This document shows, piece by piece, positions 50,236 through 61,772 of a DNA stretch of 64,000 nucleotides. The position numbers were made by a program, and so were the translations under genes. The notes beneath the pieces are model-generated. The model did not search any database and was not told the DNA's origin. It saw nothing but the letters and a program-made list of their open reading frames with translations. Positions within the stretch are counted from its first letter, which is position 1; each line of letters starts with the position of its first letter. The DNA is from Eudorina sp. 2006-703-Eu-15 (lineage: Eukaryota; Chlorophyta; Chlorophyceae; Chlamydomonadales; Volvocaceae): assembly GCA_003117195.1 (NCBI GenBank), contig BDSI01000031.1:533501-597500 (forward strand). Direction: 5' to 3'.

Positions 50236-51036
50236 TCAGCGACTGGCCTGGTCCACCAGGGCCTCTTCTTTCGGCTCCGTACCGAGATCTCCGATATAGT
50301 ACGCCGCCAGTTGGCGCCAGGCGACCGGATAGGGCCGGTGGATATCCCGAAATTCCTGGGGACACGAAGGGCAGGATCGGGGCATTGGTACCGGGCGCCC
50401 AACCCTACCTCCCAAATCCCAAAACAAACCAACCAGGCTGTATTTGGATGTTGATGCATAAACGCAAGGTGCTGCAAATGTGTCATGTCGTACCTTGCTG
50501 CAGTCCGTCCCCGCGTGCGCCAGAATTGAAAGCACAGTGCTGATCGCCGATGTATCCTCCCAGCCGGGATGATTGACCAGGTGCTCGGTGATGTCGTAAA
50601 CTTTGCCATCGACCGCAATCCACGCATCGTCCTTGGCGGAGTGCTGTCGCACTTCCGCCAGGGTCCACGTCCGACCCAGCTTGCGAAGCTGCCGCCGCGT
50701 TAGGCGCGGGCTCATCGTCGCCGAGGTAACAGAAGCTGCAGGGGAGGGAGTCGAGGAGGAGGCTTGCGGTCCCGTGTAGGCTGCGCCCGATGCTGTCTTC
50801 GGTGCGGTGTTCCTGCTGGAAGACGCCGAGCTTGTTGGATCGGAAACAGAAGGGCACGATTCCGTAATCAAATCCGGTGTGCTGATGGCCCTTGATACTG
50901 GCTGTGGCGCCTGGTGGATATCAGGATGGAGGGCCGAAGAAACGCCGCTGTGTGAGTGGCGCAAGTCCTTATCGGTCGCTGTCGCCAATTTTTTAACGCT
51001 GCCAGATAGGATGGAAGCAAAGGGACAACGTGACAT
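50236..51036 (-). CDS. Cytochrome b5-domain protein, 2 exons, 220 aa
   Basis: A haem-binding electron-carrier domain behind a Ser/Thr/Pro-rich N-terminal region of about 120 residues. Exons: 51036-50494 and 50355-50236, phase 0. The fold is clear from WTLAEVRQHSAKDDAWIAVD, GKVYDITEHLVNHPGW and AWRQLAAYYIGDLGTEPKEE. The two axial haem ligands should be His156 (HPGW) and His187 (DIHRP). Two features are odd. The canonical HPGG is HPGW. The ligands are also 31 residues apart, not about 24 as in classical cytochrome b5, so the haem loop is about seven residues longer. The 138-base intron is a multiple of three and has no stop, so unspliced RNA would still encode a 266-residue protein that separates the ligands further. 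There is no obvious C-terminal membrane anchor, suggesting a soluble protein. The partner is unknown. Confidence 0.82.
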   Translation of the reverse strand: MSRCPFASILSGSVKKLATATDKDLRHSHSGVSSALHPDIHQAPQPVSRAISTPDLITESCPSVSDPTSSASSSRNTAPKTASGAAYTGPQASSSTPSPAASVTSATMSPRLTRRQLRKLGRTWTLAEVRQHSAKDDAWIAVDGKVYDITEHLVNHPGWEDTSAISTVLSILAHAGTDCSKVRHDTFAAPCVYASTSKYSLVGLFWDLGGRVGRPVPMPRSCPSCPQEFRDIHRPYPVAWRQLAAYYIGDLGTEPKEEALVDQASR

Positions 51037-51555
51037 TTATGCTGCCAGGCTATCGAGCGATGCAGCGGGATTGTTAAAAGAGGCCTTAAGGTCGCGACCA
51101 GCCTAGATTGAGCAACACTAAAACCCCTAGAGACTTCACATTCACATGTTTCCTTAGGATTATAACTGAGGCATGGGGTGGTATCTCCTGAAGAGAGCGA
51201 CAAAAAGGTCACATGGTCCCTATGAAAGAGTCATGTGGTATACACCCCATCGTCCTCAAAGAATCAATGTTCCGATAATGACTGATATTTATTTAGCAGA
51301 TTTATTATGTTTTATTAAAATTTGGTTGCATTGTTCTGTTCCGACCATATGGTCCCAACCACATTGGAACCTTACGGTTGGGTTGTAGAGAGCACTAGGC
51401 TCACAGACCTCGCCGCCATTTCGGCGAAACTTCTTTACAATCTCTGTGTGAGCGTTTAAATTATGAGCACTTGCTGTTTGACAAACAATATCCCGTACTA
51501 CGGTATATCGCGCGTTGGTTGCCGCGAAGTTACGCCGCCTTAAGTCGTGACAAAG
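51037..51555. other. AT-rich divergent promoter region
   Basis: About 520 bases between the start codon of the cytochrome b5-domain gene (-) and the tentative small gene (+). Notably AT-rich around 51270-51340. It should hold promoter elements; no clear TATA box was assigned. Confidence 0.4.
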
Positions 51556-52355
51556 ATGGTGGCAACTGGGGAGCCAATATCTGTAAAGTGTGGCGAGAGT
51601 TGTCAGGTTGGCTGTCTTTGTCATTTCGTCTCTCCCGCGCAGGCTGCCGTAGTGGCAGCAGGAAACGGCGACTGGCCATCCAATGAACTCTTACCTGATC
51701 CAACTAACATAACCAGGATTGAATTTCTTGTAAAATTGCGCCGGTTGTTAGATTGCGCTGGCAGCTGCATAGCTTCGGTCCGCGGGCGGCTGCACTACCC
51801 GTTCCTCATTCTGTCACGCGCATCGCTGGTGTGGATGCTGATTGTTGGCTCGCGCGGCGACCCCGACCCAAGACGGTGCCATGCCGCCTGACTGCCCGCT
51901 GTAACACACTGCGTCTCGAGCAGCCCCCGTCTCAGGAGGCTCCGGGCGCCGCAACGGCCGGTGGTGGAGGTGCCGGTGCCGCCGCTGATGCGATGCGGAG
52001 TGGAAGGAGAGTCGGCCGCAGTGGTGGCGGTGGCAAGAGCGGTGGCAGTGGTGGTAGCGCGGCTGCGGACCGGCCAGGCGCTGAGGCGCAGAAGCGGTTG
52101 GAGCCAGGGCAGAGGTGGGACCGAGGAGCTTCGCTCCTCCGCCGTCGTGGACACGGTGCTAGGGCTGCAGCAGCAGCCCGGCCTGAAACGCGAGCGAGGG
52201 GCCCGTGGAGGTGGAGGCGGATGCTGACGCGCATCGAGGCGGCGGCGATCAGGAGGCGTCACAGCTGGGGCGCCGCGGGGCCGCGCACCACATGCGGAGC
52301 CGATCAAGGCGATCAGGAAGTGCGACGCGAGCGAATGCGCGCTGTATGTGTATGA
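51556..52355 (+). CDS. Tentative small basic Gly-rich protein, 3 exons, 177 aa
   Basis: Exons 51556-51582, 51643-51729 and 51936-52355 join in phase 0 throughout. They start MVATGEPIS, pass through the well-mixed NGDWPSNELLPDPTNITRIE and end in a Gly/Arg-rich region with RRMLTRIEAAAIRRRHSW. The acceptors of exons 2 and 3 are pyrimidine-rich (CTCTCCCGCGCAG and CCCCCGTCTCAG). The last exon is also open in other frames, its composition is low complexity and no family is recognised, so the model is weak. It is divergent from the cytochrome b5-domain gene. Confidence 0.28.
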
Positions 52356-55300
52356 TAGTGCATGTGCGGATAGGCGAGCACACGCTAGCCTGTGCCTTAC
52401 ATGGGGAAGCCGTAGAGGACCAGATCGAAATCTGCACATGATGTACCGTATGTTGAGTGGTCATCTGGTCAAGCTAGGAGTAGGGGCAGACAGGGCTATG
52501 CACCATCTGGGACAGGGATGCAGTAACAGGCGCAGTGCAGTACAATGGGTGCGGGTCCCCGCATGGTCTGGGATGCATGGGCTGCCGGTCCCTGTTGGGT
52601 TGGCGAGGGCTGGGGTGCACAGCCCTCTTATGCGCGGACCGAAAAGGGCTGCAACAATTGATATTGCGAGACAGGTATGACGGGCATAACTTGTTGTCGT
52701 TGTGCACAACCATGGATCATTAATATTACTGTCAACACTGCGCACGACGTGCGAGGGCCAACTGAGGTGTGGTGTAATGCGTGATATGGTCGTGATGTGA
52801 TGTGATGTGATGTGTGACAACGCCGTCTACGGTACTGAACACTGTGATTTATTTTCCTTCACGCGGACAATGTCCTGCTCACGTGTCGCGCTAGCGCCTC
52901 CACCACGAATTCGACGTGATTGCTCGGAGCGAGTGCGTTGCTGTTTGATGGAGGCGGGTGGCAAGGGCAAGAGGTACCGGCGGGGACAACGGATCGGGGC
53001 AGAGACCACGAGTCCACGGCTCGCCGCCTGCTATCCGGGAGCGCGTCCGCTTCCCACCGGGATCCGTACATGGACCCGTGGGATCCGTGGGTCGCATCTT
53101 GGGGGGTTGTGGCTCGCCAGCCGACCCATGCTACAGCCCTCCCATGCAATCTCGGTCGAAATACGACCGTCACCAAATGCCCCCAAACTTGGCAGGTGCA
53201 TTACTTGTCGCATATCAATGCCATATGTCCAATTTGGGGCCGAAATTCGGGGTCGCATTTTGGGTACGCTGAGCAAGCAAGGTGGTCACCACCCGCAGCA
53301 CAAGAGGCGGCAGGTCACTTACTGATCGGGCACTGCCGTTAACGGCAGCAGGCCGAGCCTAGGGTTTAGTATGCGCGGGAGTCCGCTCCACCTTAATGAC
53401 CATTTTTGGCAGTGTTGATCGGGCGAAAGCCCTTGGATGTCCGCTGCTGTTGCCTTCTTGCCGAGTGACAGGCACACCAAAACTACAACATCACGCACGT
53501 GCTGTCCCGTTACACATTCTCGGTCGAATCACGTTACAGTGAACCCCGCGGGATATCGGTGACAACCGCAGCCTCACAGCTCACACCGCGGCCTGCCTTG
53601 CCGTATTGGGAATTCGTACGTGTCCGTACATATGTTTGAGCGCGACCTACCGCACGATCTTCCTCACCCCATTCCCCTTGTTATCCCGCCCACGTCGTCG
53701 GCCGTACCACATGTCAAACGCAACCCTTTGACGTTCTGGGCTTGCTTTTCGTTTTGACCTTTGAACGCCTCAACGCTAACACCAATGCCTCGGGTTCCAC
53801 CGTCGTACGTTGCCGTACAAGGTTGGCATCTAACTCATTAACCGTTAACCTCCTAAACGGGAGAAGCTTTGCACGCACCGAACGGACACACACAATCGAG
53901 GGTGTCATCTACTTCCATCACTTGCATCACCTGCTGCATCACCTTTCAAACCCACTTCGCTTCTTGCGGCTCGGTTTTCTTATACATAGCCGAGGGTCGG
54001 ACGGGATCTTACCTAAGCACAGCCGAGGGTGAGCTCGCTATGCCCCTTGCATATCACGCACTCCTGCCTGCTCCTGCCGTACCCACGTAATGATAACACA
54101 CAGCCCTGGGTGGGCTCTCTCTCTATCTCTGTCAGAACACTCATTCCATCACCGCCCGCGCTTCACACCCAATGCAAACGACAGGGCTTGATGGCGAAAT
54201 CTGCTCTGACGAGTCCGACAAGTCCGATCGTGATGACGAGTCCGACAAGTTCAAATGCATTTGGTAATAGAGTTCAGTCATTAGCATGCTGTCCCAGCCC
54301 ATGGGCGCTCGCCGCGGTCTTCCTGCGCTCAACCACATCGGTGCCGACGTCCGCATCTGCCGCACGACCCTCCTCTCTCCCAGTCCCCACCTGCCCCCAC
54401 CCCATCTCAATCTCCATCCCCTTACAGCAAGTCGCACCTCTAAAACCCTGTCCGCATCAACACTGTTAACCGCAACAACGCCCTTGCTTCGACATTGACC
54501 GTCATTCCCACCGTTCCCACCAGGTACATGTGCCACACCCTGCAGGTGCACTCGTCAAAGTCGGCAGCGGCGGCTCGTCCTGTAATAATAACAATAAGAG
54601 TACGCCGGCCGGAGCTCGGCGTGTGCGATTAAGGGGGTAGGGAACTGTATGCCCGAACTACCGAGCTCGTCGTGTATCAGAGGCTGTGGGCAAGTCCTGT
54701 ATGCGCCGCCCGCAGGATAAAAGACAACCCGCCCAGGTTTGTACATCGGCGTTGAGATGGCCACCCCCGTGTATGTCTTTGCGGTCTTCCAAGATGATGA
54801 TGTACCTTGCACCACGACGAGTTCAAAAAGCAGATACACAAGACACAACATATAAGAATTGGCCCAGCTGAGCTATCTCAGAGCTGACGAGGACCCACCC
54901 AGGCTTTGCCCGATCTGTTGCAGCAACACCGCCGCGGCCCGTCACGGTCCCAATGTACGACGTTGATAATACCGTACGAACGCCCACGAGCGCCGCCGCC
55001 TGTGCTCCCACCCTTAGCACCCCAAAACCCGGCGGTCGCAGACCCGGTGGCTAGACGTTGGCATTTATGCAGATAAACTATGAGACACATTCGTGTACTT
55101 GGTGCCAAAAATACAATGAGAACATTCTTGTACACATATATGTATTCATTGACGAGGAGGCAGTCTCTGCGCCGCAGCGCACTGCAGGGGTGTGATGGAC
55201 TGCGCGCGTCCCTCACGACAGACACGGAACGAATGGTCCCGCGGCTCATCGCCATGTACTACGACGTAACGTGTGTGTGACGACGTGATGTGCATTGCAA

Positions 55301-55768
55301 AGGCCGCGGGCAAACTTTATGAATCAGGCCCCCATGCATGGCATCACCGTCCATGGGGCTACGATGAATCCTCGGGCCCCCCCCCCGTGTGGCACCCCCG
55401 TCCATGGGGCTAACCACGGGACATGCAATCTCTGTGCTGTTCTGAACGCCCGGAATGGTGGCACGCATCCGAAACGGGGATCGCCACTAAGGTATCCACG
55501 CCTCGACCGATTACCCGCAGGTCCGTGTGTCCCACGGGTCCACATTGACCCGCGGGTCCATGTGACCCGCGGGCCCGCCGCAGGGGCTCCTGCAGCCCAA
55601 AGTTCGACCCTTGAGCGCCGCCGCAACGCCCTCGCTCGCTGGTCGGGCAGAGCATGTCTAAGTCACTGCCCCTCCTTCCGCAGCCGCCGGGCGTTGCTCC
55701 AGTGGCAGAGGAGGGCAGAGGCGCCCGTGCTGCCGGGCAGGGGCTACCGCAGCGGAGGCGGGAGCGGC
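52356..55768. other. Intergenic interval, no supported gene
   Basis: About 3.4 kb. A possible short acidic frame at 54172-54270 starts MQTTGLDGEICSDESDK and contains a duplicated GACGAGTCCGACAAGT, but it is only 32 codons and unsupported. The right end (55300-55580) has CCATGGGGCTA repeats and three neighbouring copies or near-copies of the GACCC/GGGTC palindrome. It should include the 3' UTR of the monooxygenase gene (-). Confidence 0.5.
55531..55573. repeat. Cluster of GACCCRYGGGTC-type palindromes
   Basis: One exact copy of the recurrent 12-bp palindrome (55547-55558) lies between two one-mismatch versions, CCCACGGGTC and GACCCGCGGGCC, all within 43 bases. Confidence 0.8.
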
Positions 55769-58700
55769 TCAGCAGCACCGCCGTGCCGGGCTTCCCCGCC
55801 TCCACGGCTCGTGGGCACAGCACCCAGCGGCAGAGACTGGGTCGATGCTGATTGTGACCACGGGCTCCTGGGTACGAATGCAGCCAGCGTGGCCGCGGTC
55901 ATCGCGGCCGCCGTCGTTGTCGCCGTCGTCGTCGCCGATACTGTCGCTGGTGCCGGCGGCGGCGGCGGTGGTGACGGCGGTGGTGGCGGCGGCGGCGGCG
56001 CCCCTGGTTCCGGCGCTCGCAGCCGCGCTGTTGTACCTCGCATACACCGCGACCTTCTCCGCACCGAACATGACGTGGGAGAGCTGGGTGAAGCTGCGGC
56101 TGCTGCCGCATCGGTGCGGGTACAGCGCCGCGTGCCGTCCCCACTGCTGCGACATCGCACTCTGACCGACGGCGGTGAGGGCGCCCGACGGACCGGGTCT
56201 GCGCCACACGGCCTCGGTAGCCTGCTGGTCGTCCAACTGCTGACGGCCACCCAGACTGCCGATGGCCGGCTCAGCGGACGTCGTGATCAAGAGCGATGCT
56301 GAGTGTGTGGGGACTGCGACCACCGGGACGGCAGGGCCACGCGGGCTGTCAGCTTCGGCCGCCGCAGTCACAGCGCCGGCGATGGCTCGGCCTTGCAGGC
56401 AGGCGTCCAAGGCGATGGTGGCAGGGGTTGGGCGCGGCACAGGCGGCAACGTCGGGCTCCTAATAAGGCCCCTCGGGTTGCTGCTGATCGTCGGGCTCAT
56501 TGACCCATGGGTCAGTGAGGCCGTCGTGGTTGTCGCTGCCGCGTTGGAGCGCGAGGCCTCGGCGCAGTCGAGGTGGGTCCGGATCGCGGCGGCGTCATCG
56601 GAAGGAGAGGATCGCATCCCTGCCGCCGCGGCCGCAGCCGTCGGCACCTCCGTCGCAGGGGCAAGTATCCCCGCTGCGGCCGCCGCTACTGCCGGCTCTG
56701 ACCCCGCCGCTGCCACGGCTGCTGCCACCGACGCGGCCGTCGCTACCACCGGCTCCGCTGCCGTCGAAGCTGCTGCAGGAGCAGTCACTGCAGGGGTTGG
56801 CGTTGCCTCCGCCGCCGCCTCTGCTGCTGCGCCCGCCACCTGCAGATCACCCGACGGGATCACGACGAGGTGGTCTTCACTCTGTGCGCTTCTGCTCTCC
56901 ATCTGACTGTCCAGGCGGATGAGAGCACCGCGGCATTGCCGCTGCTGCCCAAGCGGGTCAGCGCCGTCACGGCCTGAGGCCGCCGCCGCCTGCTGCGGTT
57001 GTCCGCCACTAATCAAGGGCGGTGCGGCATCACGGCCACCACTGCCCCCTGGGACCGCAGCCGTGATGCTCCAGCTGTGACTCCTGGGTGCCAGCACTCT
57101 GAAGGTCACCCGCCTGCCACCGTTGTCGTCGCCTCGGCCAGCAGCAGCGCCTTCGTCCATTTGCTGCCCCTGGGTCGGCCCGACCGATCCCTGCGCCCTT
57201 CCGTCCGTGCCCAAGCCCCGCGTCCCGTACATCGCACGGTTCTTACGCCGTCCTGCGGGGTTGCCGAGTGTCTGCACCCCCTCCATCTCCTCTCTCGGCA
57301 GTGCTGGCACAGATGCCGTGCGAGACACGACCTGGCCCTTTACCGACAGCGGCGGCTGCGACGGCAGCCAGGGCTGCAGTGGTTGGACGAGCTCAGAGGG
57401 GAACCGCTCCGAGGCCCGCTGCGCCAGGGCGAAGGCGTCGAGGTCTCGGCCCGCAACGGCACCCACGTAGTCCTCGGGCCAGCAGCTGCCGAACCACCGG
57501 GAGAACGGGTTGAGGCGCCGGCGCCGTTGTTTCTGGCCCATGTCCTCCAAAAGCTACGGGAGAGAAGGCGCGGCAGCAACATGGCCAAGAGGGGAACACG
57601 GCGTTGACGAGGTGAAAAGGGTGCAGCAGACATTATGGTGGAGGCATCAGCGCAAACAGGTGCACGGGGTATGTTCATTAGTGGGCGAATTCCAGCTCCG
57701 AAAATTCCGCTGCCGTACCTGGTCGTGATAGTGCATGCCGTACAACATGAGCACCGACCCACGGCTCCGCTGCGGCGGCATCACCTGCCTCCGCCACTGC
57801 TGCTGGGCGCGCATGTCCGCCGCCATGGCATTGCGCCCCGGCAGTTTGATAGCACCCGTCAGCACGTGGGCTAGCCAGAGTGCCTGCAAGCTGTGTGTCA
57901 GGATGTTGTTGTACGTGCTGACCTGCGCACATAGACAACAAACATGGTGACATGAATAGATGGGTTTGGCGCATGCAAAGATCTGTCTGTGTTCGGCCGA
58001 CAGTTTCATTATCCGCCGCACACTGCCGTACCTCACTGCCAACGAAGGCCACATGCGGTACATTGCACGGCAGGCAGTTGCGGTACAGATACAGTCCGTC
58101 TTTCTGCACGCCGAGCGCGTCGCGTGTCGCTGAGTCGAAGCAGCCGTAGGACTTGACGTAACCCGTGCAGTACAGTACGACATCAGCAGGCCTGAAGGTG
58201 CCGTCCTGCGGAGATGGGGCCACGAGGGCCGGTTCACAATTAAGGCTTACACACGCACGCAACAGCGACTGATATATGGTCAGTGAGATGCAGCAAATTG
58301 CAGCATGGTGAGCAACCTTCCTGCTGGACCTAAAACCCTTAGTCCCTAGCTACCGTTTGTCTCCCGGCGCTGCGCGCGCCCAGTCTGGGTGGCACTCATT
58401 CGTTCGCGGCACCCGGGTAGCCACCCTACCTGCAGCACGACACCGTTCCGCAGGAAGCACTGGATCTCCCCTGCATCCAAAACGAAAGGCAGTGACGCAA
58501 CCATAGTAACCATCTTCTCGGTTTGGGTCCAGCAGTCAGGCATGTATGGGCGGATAGTCGCATTTGTCGTCTGAAGCAGTTTGCGCTTGATTCCCGTCCC
58601 TTCTGGTGCCTTGCTGTCAGAGGAACGCAACTACACCGCGTGCCACGGCTAAGGTGTGCAGCGGGTGTGCCTTGACCAAATGGCCAATGGCTTCTCTGAG

Positions 58701-61700
58701 ATGTGCTTTGAACGATGTTGTTTCTTGCACGGCACCTCGCACCTACCTCGCAGGACAGTCGTGCGGCCGTTCTCGAGCTGCTCGTCCACACTGTCGTCCA
58801 GGATCTGACCGCCGTACAGCAGATCCATGGGCAAGCTGACATTGGGCCGCAGCTTCTTGAGCAGGTTGAAACGGGAACCGATGGCGGCCTGCGCAAGGCG
58901 GCACACGGCGGGTGCGCCTTCCCACTGTCGGTTCTCGCTTCTCAGAATGTACGATGACAGCAAGTCGCACATTTGAGCAGTTGCGCTGTAGGGTGCATAC
59001 CTTGCAGCGTGCTCATATGCCCAGACAATGCTGCAGGCGTACATGCCGCGCACGCCGTACATGCCGTATCGTACCCCGCGCGCCCTGTTCTGTCCTCCTC
59101 ACTCACTTCAATGCCCTTCCAGAACAGCCGCTTCAGCGGCTTCGTTGCCGAATGCACCGCCCATTCAGACCGCCCTGCCGTGTAGTACGGCGGCAGCATC
59201 TTCGCACTGACCCGACTGAACAGCAGCTGCCGTATCGGAATGCCGAGCAGCCGCTGCGGCATGGGCCAGTGCGCCTGCCGGTGGAGCAGCGTCACAGAGG
59301 CGGCGCAGCCGGTGGCCGCCACGCGAGTGGCACAGTCCAGGGCCGTCTTCCCGGCCCCCACAACGATCACCCGGCGACCCCGAGCCGGCGACAAGTCCGT
59401 GAAGTCCATGGCGTGGACCTGCAAGCCCGCGAACGCCTCCGAGTTCTGCATGCGAGGAAATCGGTACGGGCCGTAATATAGTACCGGTGAGTTGGCCTTA
59501 ACAAGATTATGTGAAGGGAGCCTGCGGTTGTTCACGGCTGGAGAGTACGGTATCACTGCTTAGTATCGCTCCTGATTTTGTTGAAGCCGGACTGCGTGCT
59601 TTGTGGGGACTTGTGGGGGCTCGCGTCTGTGCGCGGTGATGGGGAGGGAGCAGGGAGGTCGCCAGGCTGCGACGGCCTCGTGGGCCTCCCTACCCCTGCG
59701 GTTGTGGCGGTAGCAAGCCCGATGCGAATGGGGCCCTGCTGCTGTTGGTCACCCATGCTTCTCGTATCCCTACGTGTGTATCTCGTACCCCTACGTCGCT
59801 ACGTGTGTATGAGTACGACAGTAACGGATACAGTTGCCCTCCGGAACTTCATTCCGCAGAAGAGCAGGGGCAGAGCTAAGAGTCACCCGGGGTCAACCAC
59901 TGCTTGTAAGAAAGCCACGGGACGTATTGCTGCTGCTCGACGTTATCACGCATGTACGTACCTTGTACGTCGGAATGTACGGATTGCTGTACATGCCCGT
60001 ACACATGACCACGAAGTTAGCGGTGACCTGCCAGGCGGGTGCATCGGTGTGGCAACAGGGTGGGTATATACTCAAGGCGGACGCGATGCACGCGCAAGAG
60101 ATGCGCCCTCGGTTTCCTCTTTCACGGGCTCCCTCGGGTCGGTCGCGGTGCAGGGGGCAGCGCGAGACCCATCCGCCCATGGTTGGTTGGACAGCCAAGA
60201 CATGGTTGGCGGCCGGCGGCCAGACCGGCGTTGGGTGCGCGAGGTGCAAAAACACGATTCCGGGGAGGTGGAGGAACCCACCCAAACCGAGGTGTACGGC
60301 GATGGCCATCGTGGAGCTCGCATACACGAGCTCCACGATGGCCATCGCTGTACACCTCGGTTTGGGTGGGTTCCCACGGCGGGATAGCCGGGTGGAGACC
60401 CGGAGGGGTGCACCGGGGGTACAGAGGGGGTGAGCGGTCGAGTGACAGACTCTTTCTAAAGCGGGCGCCCGCAAGCGGCAGCAAACGGGCGCCCTTCACC
60501 AGACAAGGGAACTGCAAGCGGGTCGAACGACGGGGTGGTAGCAGAAAGGCATTCGGGCTGCAATTGGTAGCCCAGCGCATCGACCGGTGGTGCCAATCCT
60601 CGTCTCGAAGACTATGGCGCTGCCCGGGTTTGAATGTGCACCCGACTCCGGCATGAACGATGTACGGTGGTTAGTACAAGGGATGCTGCTTTGATCACGC
60701 CCGCCACTGCTATGAGAGTACCCACACAAGCAAACGAATGACGTCACAGAGGGCCTTCTGTACGGCCGTCTGTAGCTCTGTGCGCACAGATTGTCCCCGC
60801 CCACGTTTCTGTCGTACAATCTCGCCGCAGTCCATCTGGGGTAGCGGTGCCCGGTACGGGCGGTGGCGGTGCCCTGACTACGTTATGTGTAACGTCACAT
60901 GTAAATGAACATGGTACGTGTACCTCAAGACCGACTCTACCTTGAAGAATCTATCCTTCGAAGCGTCGAAGTACAGAGCCTGCCAAGACCGTTCGACCGG
61001 CTTCCAGCGCAGGCGCAGCAGCTTGCAGTTAAACCGGATGTGCTGAGTCAGGTTGAAATGGCTGGCATAAGCGCGTACGTACTCGTGGACTTGCTGCCCG
61101 GTGGGGTACTCCTCCGATGGCTGTAGATTTTTCGGCCAGAGGAAGTCCGGGAACTGGTACATGCGCCATGGAACTGCGGTCCGGTCAGGTTGAACTCAGA
61201 ATGTGAGCGCTAATGCGGGACGTTCGGCACCCACCCATGGCACAAAGTTTCCATTCATAATGTGACGACATAATATATTTGCACTAACAAAATTGAAGCT
61301 CCCACTGAGGGACCGAGGCCTTCGGATGAACGCATCGACGGGTTGGTAGTGAGACGTAACGTAACGAGCACTGCAGCAACTTTTCTGCGACATGATGCAG
61401 ACGGTTATATTGATATATATTGATATAACCTGCCTTGCAGCGTGTAGCCAACGTAGTTCTGCTTCCAAACGCCTCCGACATCGGGCTTCGACTCCAACGC
61501 CAGGACCTTCAGCGCGAATGCACGAATACATAATTGGAAGTACCAACACGGTCAGCGTCATAAGTTCGTTGCTTCTAACCTTTGGGCCCATACACGTTTA
61601 TACACCGTTTTCAAGAGCTGCAATAATGGCCATGCCCCACCTGTCGACCCAGCTCGCGCAGCCGTTTCAGCACTTGAAGTCCCGCTACTCCAGCACCAAT

Positions 61701-61772
61701 GACTAGAATGCTTTGATTCGCATTTGGTCCTGGCAATATGTCACGGTCGCGCCCAAATGGTGAGGAGAACAT
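55769..61772 (-). CDS. Flavin-containing monooxygenase with long C-terminal extension, 10 exons, 1,074 aa
   Basis: Class B flavoprotein monooxygenase: uses NADPH and O2 through FAD to oxygenate a soft nucleophile or similar small substrate. Exons on the minus strand: 61772-61641, 61506-61434, 61173-60941, 60027-59962, 59445-59107, 58924-58747, 58470-58430, 58205-58032, 57922-57719, 57553-55769; all phases close. FAD motif GAGVAG at residues 26-31, then VGGVWKQNYVGYTLQVP and YQFPDFLWP. ATG-type motif VVMCTGMYSNPYIP. FMO-identifying motif FAGLQVHAMDF (173-183). NADPH motif VIVVGAGKTALDCA (GAG at 198-200). VVLYCTGY and the C-terminal LQALWLAHVLTG complete the core, about 480 residues. Exon 10 adds nearly 600 codons, mostly Ala/Pro/Ser/Thr-rich with no recognised domain. 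Intron 2 (61433-61174) is GC-AG. Exon 7 has only 41 bases. The real substrate and the role of the tail are unknown; an unnoticed intron in exon 10 is possible. Confidence 0.85.
60272..60373. repeat. 48-bp-arm inverted repeat with 6-base loop
   Basis: Left arm 60272-60319, loop CATACA (60320-60325), right arm 60326-60373. The arms are complementary except for one position. It lies in intron 3 of the monooxygenase gene and would form a near-perfect hairpin if transcribed. No ORF explains it. Confidence 0.95.

Noticed and set aside
55295..56906. Plus-strand frames of 214-335 codons opposite the monooxygenase tail
   Set aside because: Antisense shadows; the minus strand frame is continuous with the FMO core through a good acceptor.
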